DNA of 64,000 nt, from the NCBI RefSeq assembly GCF_000499845.2, contig NC_023754.2, positions 24,028,611-24,092,610 of the forward strand, in the 5' to 3' direction. The notes under the pieces are model-generated. The model was not told the DNA's origin and did not search any database. It worked only from the letters and a program-made list of their open reading frames with translations. The DNA comes from Phaseolus vulgaris. Taxonomy: Eukaryota > Streptophyta > Magnoliopsida > Fabales > Fabaceae. The translations under genes were made by a program, and so were the position numbers. Below are positions 27,290 to 40,419 of the stretch, one piece after another (the stretch's first letter is position 1; every line of letters begins with the position of its first letter).

Positions 27290-30200
27290 AATAATCCTAT
27301 ACTTTCAGTTAATACTATTATTATATTAATTTCTCACTAATACAATAAATGTTTATTTATATAATATTTAATCACTATATTATTATTATCATATAAAATA
27401 TATTAAAGATGCTACCAAAAGTAGTAATATTAAACCAGTTAAAATCATATGAATTCCAACTTAATCAAAACTAATAATAAATAATTTAAATAGTTGTTTA
27501 GTTAGTGAGATAAAACGTGTCATTGACCCTTAAAATCTATAATTTTCAGATAAGCATTGTTAGAAATGAGAAGACGGTGAAGTTAGGTCACCCAATTGAA
27601 TACGTATTGTGTACATCGTATGTATACGTCAATTAACATGGTTTTTTCGTGTCTTTGTGTCACTGATTAATATTGTTAATTTTAATTATAATTAATTAGC
27701 AATATTGAATTTGCTTCGTAGCGAATAATAATAAATATGTCTGAAGCTCGTTTTTATTACAGGATAAATGAATTATTTCGTTTTTAAACCTATCTCACGA
27801 ATTGACCGATAAAAATATTTAGTTTAGTACTCAAATAGGTAAAAGGTTCTATAATTTATTCATATTATTAAGTTTTGTAAAACTACTTTATAATTAAAAC
27901 ATGATTTAAGATTTTAATGAAAAATATTTTGTAAGTAAACTAAATTAGATTTATGAGCTAAGTTTTTCTATTATTTTAAAATTAAAGTTATCACCTAGTT
28001 ATTATCTTATTAGCAGTGTTATCTAGATGAAACACACATCTTCACTGCAAAAAAACTTAAAAACTGTTGAAGAGTAGAACTGAATAACTGAAATAAAGCA
28101 TAAATACTTTAACATTAAATTGAAAATGTTAGAATTTTTATTTCAAAAAAAAATCATCGTTTTTCTAAAAAACAAAATTCTAATTTTTCTCTAATTCTCA
28201 CCAATTTGTTCACTTTTTTAAAAAAATTAAACATTTCATATGATTTGTGTCGAATAATAAAATAAAGTTATCCAATCATAATTTTTTATTAAAACAAGTT
28301 TTTTTTTTAGTTAGTTTTGAAAAGTTTTACGTATTTAGAAAACTTTGATGCACGTGAGATTTATAAGGTTAGGACGAGTATTTGTTAGTATAAAATTGTA
28401 GATGTTATGTTCAAATTGTTGATTAAAATTTTTGGTATACTCTTTATAGAGTTTGAGCTTATGATCTTGTATTTAGCAATTTAAATAGGTATGAGAAATT
28501 ACTTTAATTTTAATTAGTATCCTGTGGAAGAATATTTGTGACATTGTTTTTAAAAAGTTAGTGAAATTGGTGTTTTAATTTAGTTGTGATATAAATGAGT
28601 CTTGAATTTGTTGAATTGGTTAATTTTGATTCCAACGAAGTTGAGTTGATGTAATAAGTTTCATATATATTCTAAATTATTTTACTTTGAATTGTGTAAG
28701 GATTTAGAAAATAATCTTAGAATATAAGTGATATATTTTAAATGACATATAAATATTTTATTATTAAAATAAAAAATAATATATCAATAGAAAATTTAGT
28801 TATTTAAATTCATTGTAAAAGAATCATCTTTTTAGAAGTTTCTTTTTTTTATCTCTCCCTTATCTCTAAGATTTTAACATTCTCGGTCATTAGTAGTTTG
28901 ACGATTGAAATAAGTCATTAGATTCGTTACAACGAATATTACAAGACTGATCATAATCTTCATAAAGTAAGTTAATTTTTTATTTTCTTTTTGAATAAAT
29001 TTTTGAACTCATACGTTTGTTTCAATTTAGCATGTGATTCCTTTAACTTTAGGACTAATCTTTGTTACCTCATAGTCATATTAATTAGAACTTTGTGATG
29101 CATGTTAAGCTGCACTTACGCTTTTGGTAGAATTCGAGCTATTGATAAGCATTGTCCAAGTAAAGGTAAAGGAAACTAGTTTAAATTGTTAATATAACCA
29201 TAGATTAGAATATCTAGATGTGGGGTGATGTGGTTATCAGTCTCAAATTTTCTTGTTTTATAGTAAATTGAAATTTGTTTGAGATTGAAATGTGAAATTA
29301 TATGTTGTATAATGTACATGAATTTGAAATTGAATGAGTTAATGAACGTATTTGAATAATTTGTTGAATTAATTTAAATAATTTTTTTTATGAGAATTCG
29401 CTGTTTGATTTTAACTTATTTTGGTTTTGTTAAGGATGAATCAGGTAGAAAAACAATAAGTTTGCTAGTACAACTTTCAATTTAAGAAAAAAATATAAAC
29501 AAAATTTCAAAATTGTCCATCCAAATACAATTTATTTTTTTTTATAATTTTTTAAAATTATTATTTTTCTTGAAAAAAGAGAAACAAAATTATAACTCAA
29601 TGGTAAATTTGGGCATGATGAATGAAAAGCGTGATTAACAAAAATAAAATGATTAAATATTCATTTTTCAATAAAAATATTAAAAATGTCAGAAATATAA
29701 AAATGAATTATTAATAGAACAGGTAAATAGGAGGGGTCCACCAACCCACTGTTTTGCGGGAAAGACGTGCCATTTAATTAATAGCATAAAAATATTTACA
29801 ATGAAATTCGTATAACTTAAAAAAACATAAATCATCCCCTAAACTTTATCTTAAATAAACACATATATTGTTGTTAATTTCGTTCTTATTAATTCTTAAC
29901 ATAATAACATTTTATAAATAGTTTTTTTCTAACAAAATGAATCGTAACAAAAAGGAGAAAATTAGTCAATGAATTATTTAAATTTATTGTAAATGATTTA
30001 ACTTCAATGTATTAAAAAATCACTTATCACAAAATTGAAGAAGTTTTAAATATTAGTCAGGATGATATTATAACTTTAGGCATCTGTTTTTAAAAATAGT
30101 AGCGTTTAAGAATCAATTGCAAGTTTGTTTGAAAACGGGATAAATTTTAAGAATTAATTAAGATAAAATCGAAGTCTATAATTCTTATTTGGAAAAAGTT

Positions 30201-31845
30201 TATGGAGATTAAATAATATTTTCAGTAATTTATATATTTTAGATACATGTTTTTTTAAGCAGGGTATAAGAAAATTTTATGTTGTACATGTTAAAAAAAA
30301 CATTGAAGAGAATATAAAAACAATTGAAAAACTTATTTCTGTTTCCTGATTGGTTTATTTACCTTGTACAACATAACGATTGGGTTAAAACCCTAATACA
30401 ATATTCATCATATTATTAGAAGTTTCAATAATAACGTGACCATAATAACTTAATTAATAATTAAACAACTTTTGCTAAATAATTATTAAGGTTAATCTAT
30501 CAAAAATATTAATAACAGTCAATTTAACAGTTTTTTAAGTATACTCCATGTTTCATAATAATTCTTTTGGGGAATAATATTTTTAGTCTTTTAAAATTTT
30601 GACACAAAAACTTATAAATTAAACATTGAAGTTTATTTGAAAGGAACCTTTAAAGTTTATTAAAAGAAAAAAAAAACTCCTTTTGTTAATTATCGGTTTT
30701 AAACTTAATTAGTAAATTGAAAAAGTTGATAGAAATGCCATGAATTACTTCTGACCGTCAAATAAGTTATTTTTACTGAAATAAAATAAACTGTATGTTC
30801 ACTCTTAACATTTAATTAATTATAAAACTCAACCGTATGTTTAAAACATATTAATCAATAATAAATTTTATAACAAAAATACAGAATCCAATAAAAAGTA
30901 CAAACCAGTATCTAGAAGATGCATTAAGAGATAAAATTTTATTTATTTATTAGCATCAACCATACTTTCACTTTAGATAAACATTTTCTATTTAATTATA
31001 TTTCAAAATGTTAAATTTTAGAACTTTTATTCTATTATATATATATATAAATATATACATATATTAATAAATAAATAAAAGCAAACTATTAATATAATAC
31101 ACATTATTGTTTTCCAATACAAATACTTTTTTTAATATTTTTTCCCTCATGCAAATTTGTAATCTCGAGTATTTTAATTAAAATTATATATTACACATAA
31201 AATAATATATAATTTTTTTTATTTAAATAAATATACAAAATGAAAGTTAATATAAATAATAAAAGAATATGAATACTTTGGTTTGTGTAGTGTTAGGATA
31301 AATGTTTCAATCGTATTCATATTTTTCGTGAAGGGAAGAAGTGTCCTGATAAGTTGACTAATTTTGAATTTATTCATAGAGAATCTTTTCATTGGTACAA
31401 TAGGCTACTATCTAGTCTACTCTTATAATTCTTTATGAATAGGTATAGTCTGACTATGTATCGTTTTTGTTAATATATAGGTTTTGATTTAGTCCTCCTA
31501 TTTTTGTATTTTTTTTTGTAATAATACTTTTTTTATGTGATGACAAATGATTGGTACTAACTGAGGTGTCACATAGTTAAAATGTCAAGTTGCATAATAA
31601 TAATTAACATAAAAGTTTTTATTTAAAAAATATAAAAGAATACGAATAATAGTTTACATAGCTGAGTATTTTAATAAATGAATATTAATTAGAGTATCAT
31701 TGAAGCTCATAATATATATATATATATATTTTAAATATATTATTTATGTTTTAAATTTTGTGATAGGAAATCATTTATAATTATTGATAATTGTAGAAAA
31801 TTTGAAAACAAAATTATAATGAATTAAAAGACACATTTGGATATA
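27290..31845. other. AT-rich intergenic spacer
   Basis: About 4.5 kb without a recognisable gene. It holds fragments that resemble common legume dispersed repeats, for example about 30555-30760 and 31480-31640, and an (AT)n tract at 31710-31728. Otherwise I see nothing. Confidence 0.65.
31480..31640 (+). repeat. Dispersed repeat copy, related to 585-665
   Basis: It includes TTTTGATTTAGTCCTCCTAT at its left and CTGAGGTGTCACATAG...TCAAGTTGCATAATAAT at its right. The right part matches, in reverse complement, the segment at 585-665. 'Gxxx-TTTxGTCC'-type openings of this sort are typical of dispersed plant repeats. It has no coding content. Confidence 0.45.
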
Positions 31846-31849
31846 AGGC

Positions 31850-33205
31850 TCTCTTTAGATTAGAGAGATGATGTGTGAGAATTTGAGAGAGTGGATGTGT
31901 GAGGAAAGTGTGAAGAAAGTGAGGGTGTTTGGATTGAGGTATGTTATGGTGGATGTGTGATAAAAGTTTATAGGAATTTGTGAGTGATGTGATGGTTGTG
32001 AGAGAATTTTAATTTGTTTTAAAGGTGTGAAATGTTACTTTACAGATTTACCCTTGTCAATTAAAAAAATTAATAATAAAATGAGTTGTTTTTGTTTAAA
32101 AATAACAACTCATAGAAAAAAATATATGTTAAATGTAAATATGTATAATATAAAAATTATAATTAGAAAAAAAATATGTATTCAACAAATTAAATAAAAA
32201 CAGAACTTTAAGTAATTTTTTTAAAATATTAAACATGTGGTATAAAATTGAAAAATAAATAAAATCTTATATAAATAAAAAAATATTATTTTTTAAAATT
32301 ATAAACCCTATAGTAATGAAAAATAAAAAATACTAAAAAAAAATATAACGTAATTAATAATAGAAAAAAATCATTAAAAATTATAATAAATAAATTATAA
32401 CTCATAAATATAATTACTATACATAGAAATATATTAATACAAATACAACAACAAATTAAAAAAAAATATAACTTCAAATAATTTCTTTAAATATTAAACA
32501 TATACTATAAAATTAGAAAATAAATCACATTTTATATAAATAAAAAGTTACTATTTTTTAATATTAAAAAACCTCACAATAAAGCAGTCTAAAAAATACT
32601 ACAACAGTAAAAATATACCTTAATTAACCATAGAAAAGAATTTCATAAAAAATTATAATAAAAAATAAGGATAAAATAAAATGAAAAATGTTTAGTACTG
32701 GTGATGCCCATGATCCAACTCAGGTAATATTTTCAATGTTAATTAGATATAGTATATTCTTTTCTTTAAACAAAACTAAATCCAACCACATTTAATAAAA
32801 TATCTTATTAGAACTTGAAAAATAGGTATAACCTTATTTACTCTAATAACTAATATATAAATGGAAGATTTTATTTAACTATAATTTTTTTTACACTGGT
32901 TTATCATTATTTACATAATTTATATTTTATAAAATAATAAACAAACTTAAAACTTCCTTAAAATTTATGATGATTTGTTTTTTTTTTAAATATTACACAC
33001 ATATATATATATATATTAAACATTGTACAATAAAAAAATTTAAATACTAATACAGTGACACATTTAAATGAGGGTAAATTTGGAAATAAGGAATGTTGAC
33101 ATGACTTTCCCTCTGCATCTCTTCATTTTGAGAGGAGATAATATTTACTGTTCACAGGTATATCATCTCACTCTCTTCCTCACACAACCATAGATCTAAA
33201 CAAGG
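31850..33205. mobile_element. TIR element, about 1.35 kb, non-coding
   Basis: The left end contains TTTAGATTAGAGAGATGATG and GTGTGAG words. The right end, reverse complemented, reads TTTAGATCTATGGTTGTGTG and then GAAGAGAGTGAGATGAT, so the two termini are imperfect inverted repeats. Inside the left end the string AATTTGTGAGTGATGTGATG is nearly repeated in the right arm of a second element at 61.3-62.1 kb. The interior is AT-rich with a diverged tandem duplication of about 266 bp and no transposase frame. The superfamily cannot be named from sequence alone, and the boundaries are approximate. Confidence 0.5.
32204..32660. repeat. Diverged tandem duplication, period about 266 bp
   Basis: The segment starting AACTTTAAGTAATTTTTTTA at 32204 is echoed by AACTTCAAATAATTTCTTTA at 32470. 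The following words (ATTAAACAT, TATAAAATT, AAAATAAAT, TATATAAATAAAAA) keep the same order and spacing. It lies within the TIR element, so it probably arose before or during the element's history. Confidence 0.6.
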
Positions 33206-33546
33206 ATATCAGTGCACTTCCATAAACCCTAAGTGGATCTAAGTTAATTATTCATATTGATAGAGATTTAATATAATCATATAAATATGTAAACATCCTC
33301 ATAAAATTGAAAAGTAATAAATTTTTAACATTTTTTTATTTAAACAAAAAAATAACTTGAATATTAAAATATAATCACAAATATTCACTACCAATCTAAA
33401 AATAAAAAACTTATGAGTAAAATTTCATATTTTTATTTGTTTTACTTTTGATTGACTTTATTCATATATTAAATTACATTTTTAATTATTTGAAAACATT
33501 ATACTGTATTTGCTTTTAAGAAGATTGCTGTAAATGTAAAAATTAA

Positions 33547-33555
33547 CTATATAAA
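33547..33555 (+). promoter_or_regulatory. TATA box of the GIP1-like gene
   Basis: CTATATAAA lies about 285 bases upstream of the start codon at 33833. A start site near 33.58 kb would leave a purine-rich leader of about 250 bases. Confidence 0.5.
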
Positions 33556-33832
33556 CCGAATAATAAGTTTATGAAAATTACTATTTTGTTTCCATTTAAA
33601 AAAAAGTTAAAAACAAAAGAAAAGTGTTTAAAAAAAATAGTAATAAAAAGACGCAGAGAGAAAAGGAGTGGGGGAAGAGCGAGAAGGGGTTTTCACTTTT
33701 TGGTTGCAATCTGCGAAGCGAGGAGCGTACGTGCGTTCTTGCGAGAGGTTTCTTCTTTCCCGTTGTTGTCGCGGCGGAACCCTAGCTAGTACGGTGGTTT
33801 GTGAAACCTAGAGAGATAAAGAGAGTGATAGG

Positions 33833-36800
33833 ATGAGCGGGAAGGGCGGTGGCAGCCACAACAATGGCGGCGGCAAGGCGTTGTCGGCAACGATTCCGGC
33901 GTCATCGCGGAAGATGGTTCAGAGCTTGAAGGAGATTGTCTCCAATTTCCCCGACCACGAGATCTACGCCACACTCAAAGACTGTAACATGGACCCTAAC
34001 GAAGCTGTTAGTCGTCTCCTTTCACAAGGTTCCTTTCTCTCTCTTTGCGTTTTCGTTTCGAGGTTCTTGATGTCTTTTCACTTGGAGCTAAACGCGCGAA
34101 CACCTTCGTTCAATGTTTCGAGGATATTGCTTTGCTCGCTCGCGCATTGATAGAAAATGAGAAACAACTGAACGAATTAATCCACGTGTTAGAGATGCTA
34201 TCAGATATGCGTCCGATTTCTCTAATCTTAGGTTTGTTAATTGTGTAGATCCTTTTCATGAGGTGAAGAGCAAGCGGGAAAAGAAAAAAGAGGTGGACGC
34301 TTTTTTTTTGTTGGTTTCAGCTGTTCAGGATTGATTCAATGATATCTTAAAAACAAGAAGAAAGAAATAATTTGAGTTTGATAATCAAATAATCAAATGA
34401 TCAATTCGGTTTCTTCTTTAATGACTGTGTTCTACTGTTGTGTGACAGTAGGTGAATCTGTGTGCTAAGTTTGTACGTGGATATGAAGAGTTTGTTTGAC
34501 TTGAGCATTTTGTTTCTGCTAGCTGTCTCTACCTTTGTTTTTAATTTTTTGTTATTTTGTTCGAGTTTGTCTATCTTTTTTTTTACCTGTTTTTGCCCTT
34601 GTTGGTTCAGATTAAGGACCCAATAGATTCCAGGTCTCGTGGGAGTGGGACAAGCAATACATCTAGTCGTGGTGGCGGTAGGGCTGGGACAGATCGTCAC
34701 GGTGGACGTGGTAGTGCCAACCAATTCGGCAGCAGTGGTATGCAGATGATGGGTGATTGAACTTCAAACATTGCTCTCGACTTAATGAAACTTGTATTAT
34801 CTGTCAAGATTATTGTCATTATTATTATTATTTAGATTTCTGCCCTGTTTTGCGAGGCCAGATTCTGGTCTGCAGGGGAAGCCTGCATACAAGAAGGAGA
34901 ATGGAGCACCTTCTTATGGAGGGTCTACGTCTTCTGCATCTAGTGTGTTGGGAAATAATGCAAACAGGAGACCAGTATCCTACAGGTTAATTTTCCTTCA
35001 TATCATCTATATACTCACATAAATTGACATGATTGAAATGGGAAAATGTATCATGATGGCTAAAAGGATTCCTATGGTTTTGATACATCTGCGAATTTGG
35101 CCTAGTTATTATAAGATGAAATTGCAAACCAAGCCTGACACCTACTGAGGTCAATCGATAAATAAACAATCCTTCAATTTATTTTAGAAAGAAGTAGGTT
35201 GTCTTTGCATCTAACTCTATAACAATCTATCGTGTATCAATTTTTATATTTTCTTCTCAAACAGTGGATAATATGTGCCAATTATTCTCTGTATTTGTTT
35301 TAAGGTTCTATATTTATCATTCTGTTTATATTATGAACATTGACTATTTTGGATTTAGAATGAAATTGGTTGAAAATGTAGTGCTAGTTTTTGTTTGGTT
35401 TTATGTTTTGTGCAACTTGTATTTATAACATCTTAACCGTACAGAAAATCTATGTAGTGCTTATATGGCCATTCCTCTTTTGTCTCTCTGTTGTAGCATA
35501 AAATTGCCTTTTTTTTCTATGCCTTGAGGAACTTGGATACCAAATTTCTTTAGTATTGTGTTTCCTGGGTGCAGTTCCCACTTCTCATGTCTCATTTTAA
35601 ATTTGTTGCAGTGATTCTGTGGCTACTGAAAAAACATATGCATTAGGCATCAGTGACGGACCATCATCATCATCACAACGTCCCGGACTGCAATCTGCAT
35701 GGATGGGGAATGCTGGTCAAGTATCCATGGCTGACATTGTCAAGATGGGTAGGCCACAGGCCAGACCATCCGTGCATCACTCTTCCATCCAGAGTGGTAA
35801 TCACCAGAATATCTTGTTGCCTCCAGCAGTTTCAGATGACAATTTGCATTCTTTACAAGGTTATGCTTCCAAGGTTTCAGAAACAAATACTAATCAAGGC
35901 CATGCCCTTAGTGAGAATGTTCCACAGAATGATGATTGGTCTTGTATTGAAAACCAACATGATGTTAGAGGATATGAAGATGTTGATGCCCATGCAAGTT
36001 CTGAGTACTATGCAAATTCATCAAACTTCGCTGAAACTGATTGGCAGCAGAAAAATCCATTGGATGAATATGAAGCTGAAGATGGTTCTGTTGAGAATGC
36101 AGACAATGACGAATATGCTTCTATATCTGCTAAAAGTACATCAGAAGATAACACAGGAGGTACATCTGTTTTTTATGATTTACTTGGAAATAAATTCCTA
36201 CCATTCTTGCAGACATCTTTTTCGGTGATAATGGCAATGGAAATTAGTGTGCTTTGCATACTGTTCATAGTTTTATGTAAGACACATACTTGTGTCTTAA
36301 TTTTTGGTTTCTTCTTTTCAGCCGAGGATGATGTTTCATCGGTGGCTGCAAACATAGAGCAGCTAAATATACAGAGAGATGATCAGGGGACAGAACAAGA
36401 GGATGAAAATCCTTCTGTAGTAATTCCAAATCACCTACAACTCCATACACCAGAATGCATGAATCTGAGCTTTGGAAGTTTTGGATCTGGTAACCCCCTT
36501 TCTGGACCTGGGTCTTTTACATCTAGGCCTTTGAAAAGTAAGTTAGAGGAGACATCTGGTGCAACAGATGTTTCTACAATTGAAAACTCAGACACTAGGT
36601 ACGTTGGCTATATAATAGGATACTATTTTCAAACTTTTAATATTATGATTATTCCCAGTTTCCTTAAAGATATCTTTCTTGTAGAAATCCTGACTTTTAT
36701 GGGGATGAGCATCTGGCTACTACTACCTCAGATGGAAATTTAGTTCAAGTAACTGGTGTGAGTGCCGGGACGTTTGAGCATACTTCAATTTCACAAGAGG

Positions 36801-39800
36801 CTTTAAAACCTGAAGCTCCTGAAATTGTTCAGGAAAATCAGTATCCATTTCCTTCACAATCTCATGGCTTTGCATATGAAAATGTCCACCAACCGGAGGT
36901 CACGTTTCCTCCTTCACAGACTAGCTCACAGATGCAGAATCTTGCTTCCTTCTCTGGTGTAATGGTAATGCATGTTCTCTGGCTTGGTCATATTTTAGAT
37001 TGTAATGACAATGCATGTTTTAATGGTAATGCACATTTCCTTCAGTGAATTAGTTTTCAATAATTTGTGGCATGTTTTTGGTAGATTGTCATGTCATGTC
37101 ATGTTTGAAAATGTGTAAATCTTGGGTTCTGAAGCAATTTTGAAAGTAGAAATTTGTTCCTTCAGCAAAATAGCCGTTTGTGCATCACTAAACAAAGAAA
37201 GCCTAATTAAATGTATTTTAGTGTAAAATCTTAGGGATTTATGGTGCTGTGGTTTGACTCGTTCCTTATGTATAAATCAACCTTGTATTCTCTTCAAACC
37301 TTGGGTTGGGAATCCTGGGAGTAGTGGGATAACGAGACGATCATTGATTACTATTTATGAGATTTTCTACATATAAAGTAATTATTTTACATATTGCATT
37401 ACACATATATATGCCCAAAAGTAAAAAAAATCCTTAATAAAGGGCCTTCATAATTTAAGCAAAATACAGAAGTTAATATAAAAGAAAATGAAGAAAGTGC
37501 AGGGAGAAAGGGCAACATAAGGTTATATATATCTGAAGACAACAGTGAAAAATAAAGAGAAAACTAAACCGTGTGACAGACTTCCACAGATTGTGGGTTG
37601 GCCAGAAACACCACCGGTTGAGTTGGCTGGCATTGTATGTGGCCAAGAGCTCTGGTTCAGATGATTTTGATTCACTGAAGAGAGAAGAGACCGATCCAAG
37701 AGAGAAGAATACCAATCGGAGTAGTGTTTTATCTAAACCTTTGAAAGGACTGAGATTAGAAAAACAGGGCTTGTGTTCTAAACATCGTTTGTGGGGCCTG
37801 AAAAAGGGGTTTTTGTGTATGGAAAGAATAGTGGTTAAGATGGCTGCAATTCTAGGAGAAAGTGGTTGCAATTTGCACTGCAAAAACCACAACACTCCAC
37901 TGGCCACACATAAGTGTTATGGGGCTTCACTTTTATGTGATGCTACTATAGCAGTGTAACAGTGCTATTTAATTTGTCTATTGTGAAACCATTTTATAGT
38001 GGTGGGGGAAAGCAGTTTTTACAAAGAGAAACTGTAAGAAAGGACTGAGATTTAAAGAACCTTTCTGAACACTTGTTTTTTTGATGAAATACAATGGTGT
38101 TTGTGTGATGGAACGCAGTGGTGTTTGATCGATATAAAACCCCATTTAGTGTGTGAGAAGGTTTCTCGTTGTCGTAATCTAAGAGAATTAGATTTGTGGC
38201 TCACAAATGCCTTTATATAACTTGTCTGGTACTTTACTAAGCAAACTTGTTTAAAAGGAACCCTATGCTTGCATATTGTTTGACCCACCTCTATTATTTT
38301 TTCACACCTTAGCTTTTCTCTCCTTTTCATCTCTAACTAATCAATGAAATTGCACTATGTGTTGATTCCAAAACATCTCCTTGAACAGAGACATCAAGGC
38401 ATTAGGGCCATTTTTTGGGGTTTAAAAAATGATGATAAAAGACACGATAACAAAGACTTTATTTAGAACTTGATAATTTGATGATTCCTATTCAGAAAAC
38501 TTGTATTTGACTTTTCTTGGTATTTACCTGAATGTTTTGTCCAAGACACCTATCACCTTTTGTTGTTACTTTAAGAATATTATTTTGAGTATTTTTTATT
38601 ATTTAGCTTACATTAGTTATCCCACTATCTCGCTATAGTGTTTGTGGAGTTGATTGCTTAGCTTTGCTGTCCGGATTTAAAACATTGGTTGCTGTCTTAT
38701 ATCTTGTAATTATCTTGTAATCCTACCATGTGGATATAAATTTTTTACTGTCGATGTTTTAGCAGGCACATACAAATTCTTTGCCCAATGCTCTGCTGGC
38801 TTCAACAGTTCAAACAGCAAGAGAAGATATCCCATACTTACCTTTCCCTGCAACACAATCAATGCCTACAAAATATAGTAGTATTGCTTCTTCAATTGGT
38901 GGTTCCAGCATAACCATGTCAGAGGTGAACTTCTGCTCTTAATATTATATCGAAGTACTTCGGTAGTATTTCATTTTTTTTAATTTAATTTTTAGTAAGC
39001 TGTATCACAAATATCACCCTGGCTATTACGTTAGTAGTTATAGATTACAATTACATACCAACTGTAGAATTGACTACTTTGTGCATTAGTTAGAACTGGC
39101 TTACATCCGCAGTTACTCAACTCAAATAAGTGGATGGTGTTAGTATTCCAGTACTGCTGGTCAAATCTATTTGTTTCACATTAAGAGAAATGTTCTCAGA
39201 GCTGGTCCTGGGTTTATTCTGGATTTAATTATTTGTTAATGATTACGTTTGCAGGTTTAATTGTTGCACCTCTCTTTTGAAGTTTTCTTAGAATAGGAGG
39301 ATAAAAAAAGGGAATTCAGTTATTTGATACTCTCTTGTCAATGTGCAGGCTCTAAGAGCTAGCGGCATCTCAACACCTCAACCTAATGCGCAAAACCTGT
39401 CTGGTGCAAGTGTTGCTACTGGACCTGCACTTCCTCAGCACCTTCCTGTGCATCCCTACTCCCAACCTACTCTTCCTCTGGGACACTTCGCCAATATGAT
39501 TAGCTATCCATTCTTGCCTCAGAGCTATACATATATGCCATCAGCTTTTCAGCAGACTTTTCCTGGAAACAGCACATATCACCAATCTCTGGCAGCGATG
39601 CTTCCACAGTATAAAAACAATGTTTCTGCCAGCAGTTTGCCCCAGTCTGCTGCTATTCCACCTGGATACGGCTTTGGCAGTTCAACAAGCATTCCTGGAG
39701 GAAATTTTTCTCTGAGTCCGCCTGCTGCTCCCACTGGGACAACCATTGGATACGAGGATTTGATAAACTCCCAATTTAAGGACAGCAATCATATGATTTC

Positions 39801-40419
39801 ACTACAGCAGGTACAAAAATCTATATTTTAAAATTATTTGCATTTAAGTTTAACTGTTTTTATATTTCCTGTTATGATTCTTCTCTACAAGTTTTGTCAA
39901 TTTTGTTATGTTTCAGTGTAAAATTATATGTTGAACTTTTATTTATGCTTTGATAACAACTACGATCCTTTTGAAGGCTAATATGCAACTCTGAATTGCG
40001 TTTTTTAACAATTTAAAGAAATATGAAATGGATCCTTGTTTACTTGTTTCTATGTTGTTTATATACGTTAAGCTGAAATGGGTTTATTTTGTGTTTTCTG
40101 TTAGAACGATAATTCTCCCATGTGGGTTCAGGGACCCGGCCCTCGAACAATGTCTGCAGTTCCTCCCAGCAACTATTATAGCATGCAGGGACAGAGTCAA
40201 CAACAGGCAGGTGGATTTCGGCAAAGGCAGCAGCAACAACAGCAACAGCAACAACCTTCACAACATTTTGGATCCCTTGGGTATCCTAATTTCTACCAAT
40301 CTCAGAGTGGCATTTCGCTGGAACATCAGCCACAAAATCCTCGGGAAGCCTCCTTGGGTGGTCCGCAAAGCCAACCATCCAAGCAGTCCCAACAACAACT
40401 ATGGCAAAACAGCTACTAA
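33833..40419 (+). CDS. GBF-interacting protein 1-like (DUF1296)
   Basis: Ten exons (33833-34028, 34249-34292, 34611-34737, 34862-34985, 35612-36159, 36322-36598, 36685-36964, 38763-38924, 39349-39810, 40105-40419) join in frame to 844 residues. The ATG follows a purine-rich leader. Residues about 26-80 are the DUF1296/GIP1 N-terminal domain, a small UBA-like helical fold with SLKEIVSNFPDHEIYATLKD. An RGG/SR-rich patch from exon 3 follows, then a long Ser/Gln/Pro-rich disordered region and a run of nine Gln at 782-790. In Arabidopsis, GIP1 binds G-box bZIP factors and raises their DNA binding; a chaperone-like role is also reported. So a nuclear co-regulator is likely. Intron 5 (162 nt) keeps the reading frame with no stop, and exon 8 has a tandem NAGNAG acceptor. 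Both are described as findings. Family assignment is firm. Confidence 0.92.
36160..36321 (+). other. In-frame, stop-free intron 5 of the GIP1-like gene
   Basis: The intron begins GTACAT and ends TTTTCAG. It is 162 nt, exactly 54 codons, and has no stop in the frame of exons 5 and 6. Retention would insert a Leu/Ile/Phe-rich segment that includes MEISVLCILFIVLC, hydrophobic enough for a membrane helix. Splicing is assumed to be the main state because the flanking exons read as disordered acidic sequence typical of the family. Confidence 0.75.
37322..38627. mobile_element. Possible insertion bounded by a 12-bp inverted repeat in GIP1-like intron 7
   Basis: TAGTGGGATAAC at 37322-37333 is exactly reverse-complemented at 38616-38627, about 1.3 kb apart, inside an unusually long 1.8-kb intron. 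The enclosed DNA is less AT-rich than the other introns and has a 128-codon open frame that matches nothing I know. The match does not extend well outward, and no target duplication was found, so this may be chance. Confidence 0.3.

Noticed and set aside
37573..37959. 128-codon frame within GIP1-like intron 7
   Set aside because: It matches no family, has no splice partners, and the exons around it join in frame without it.
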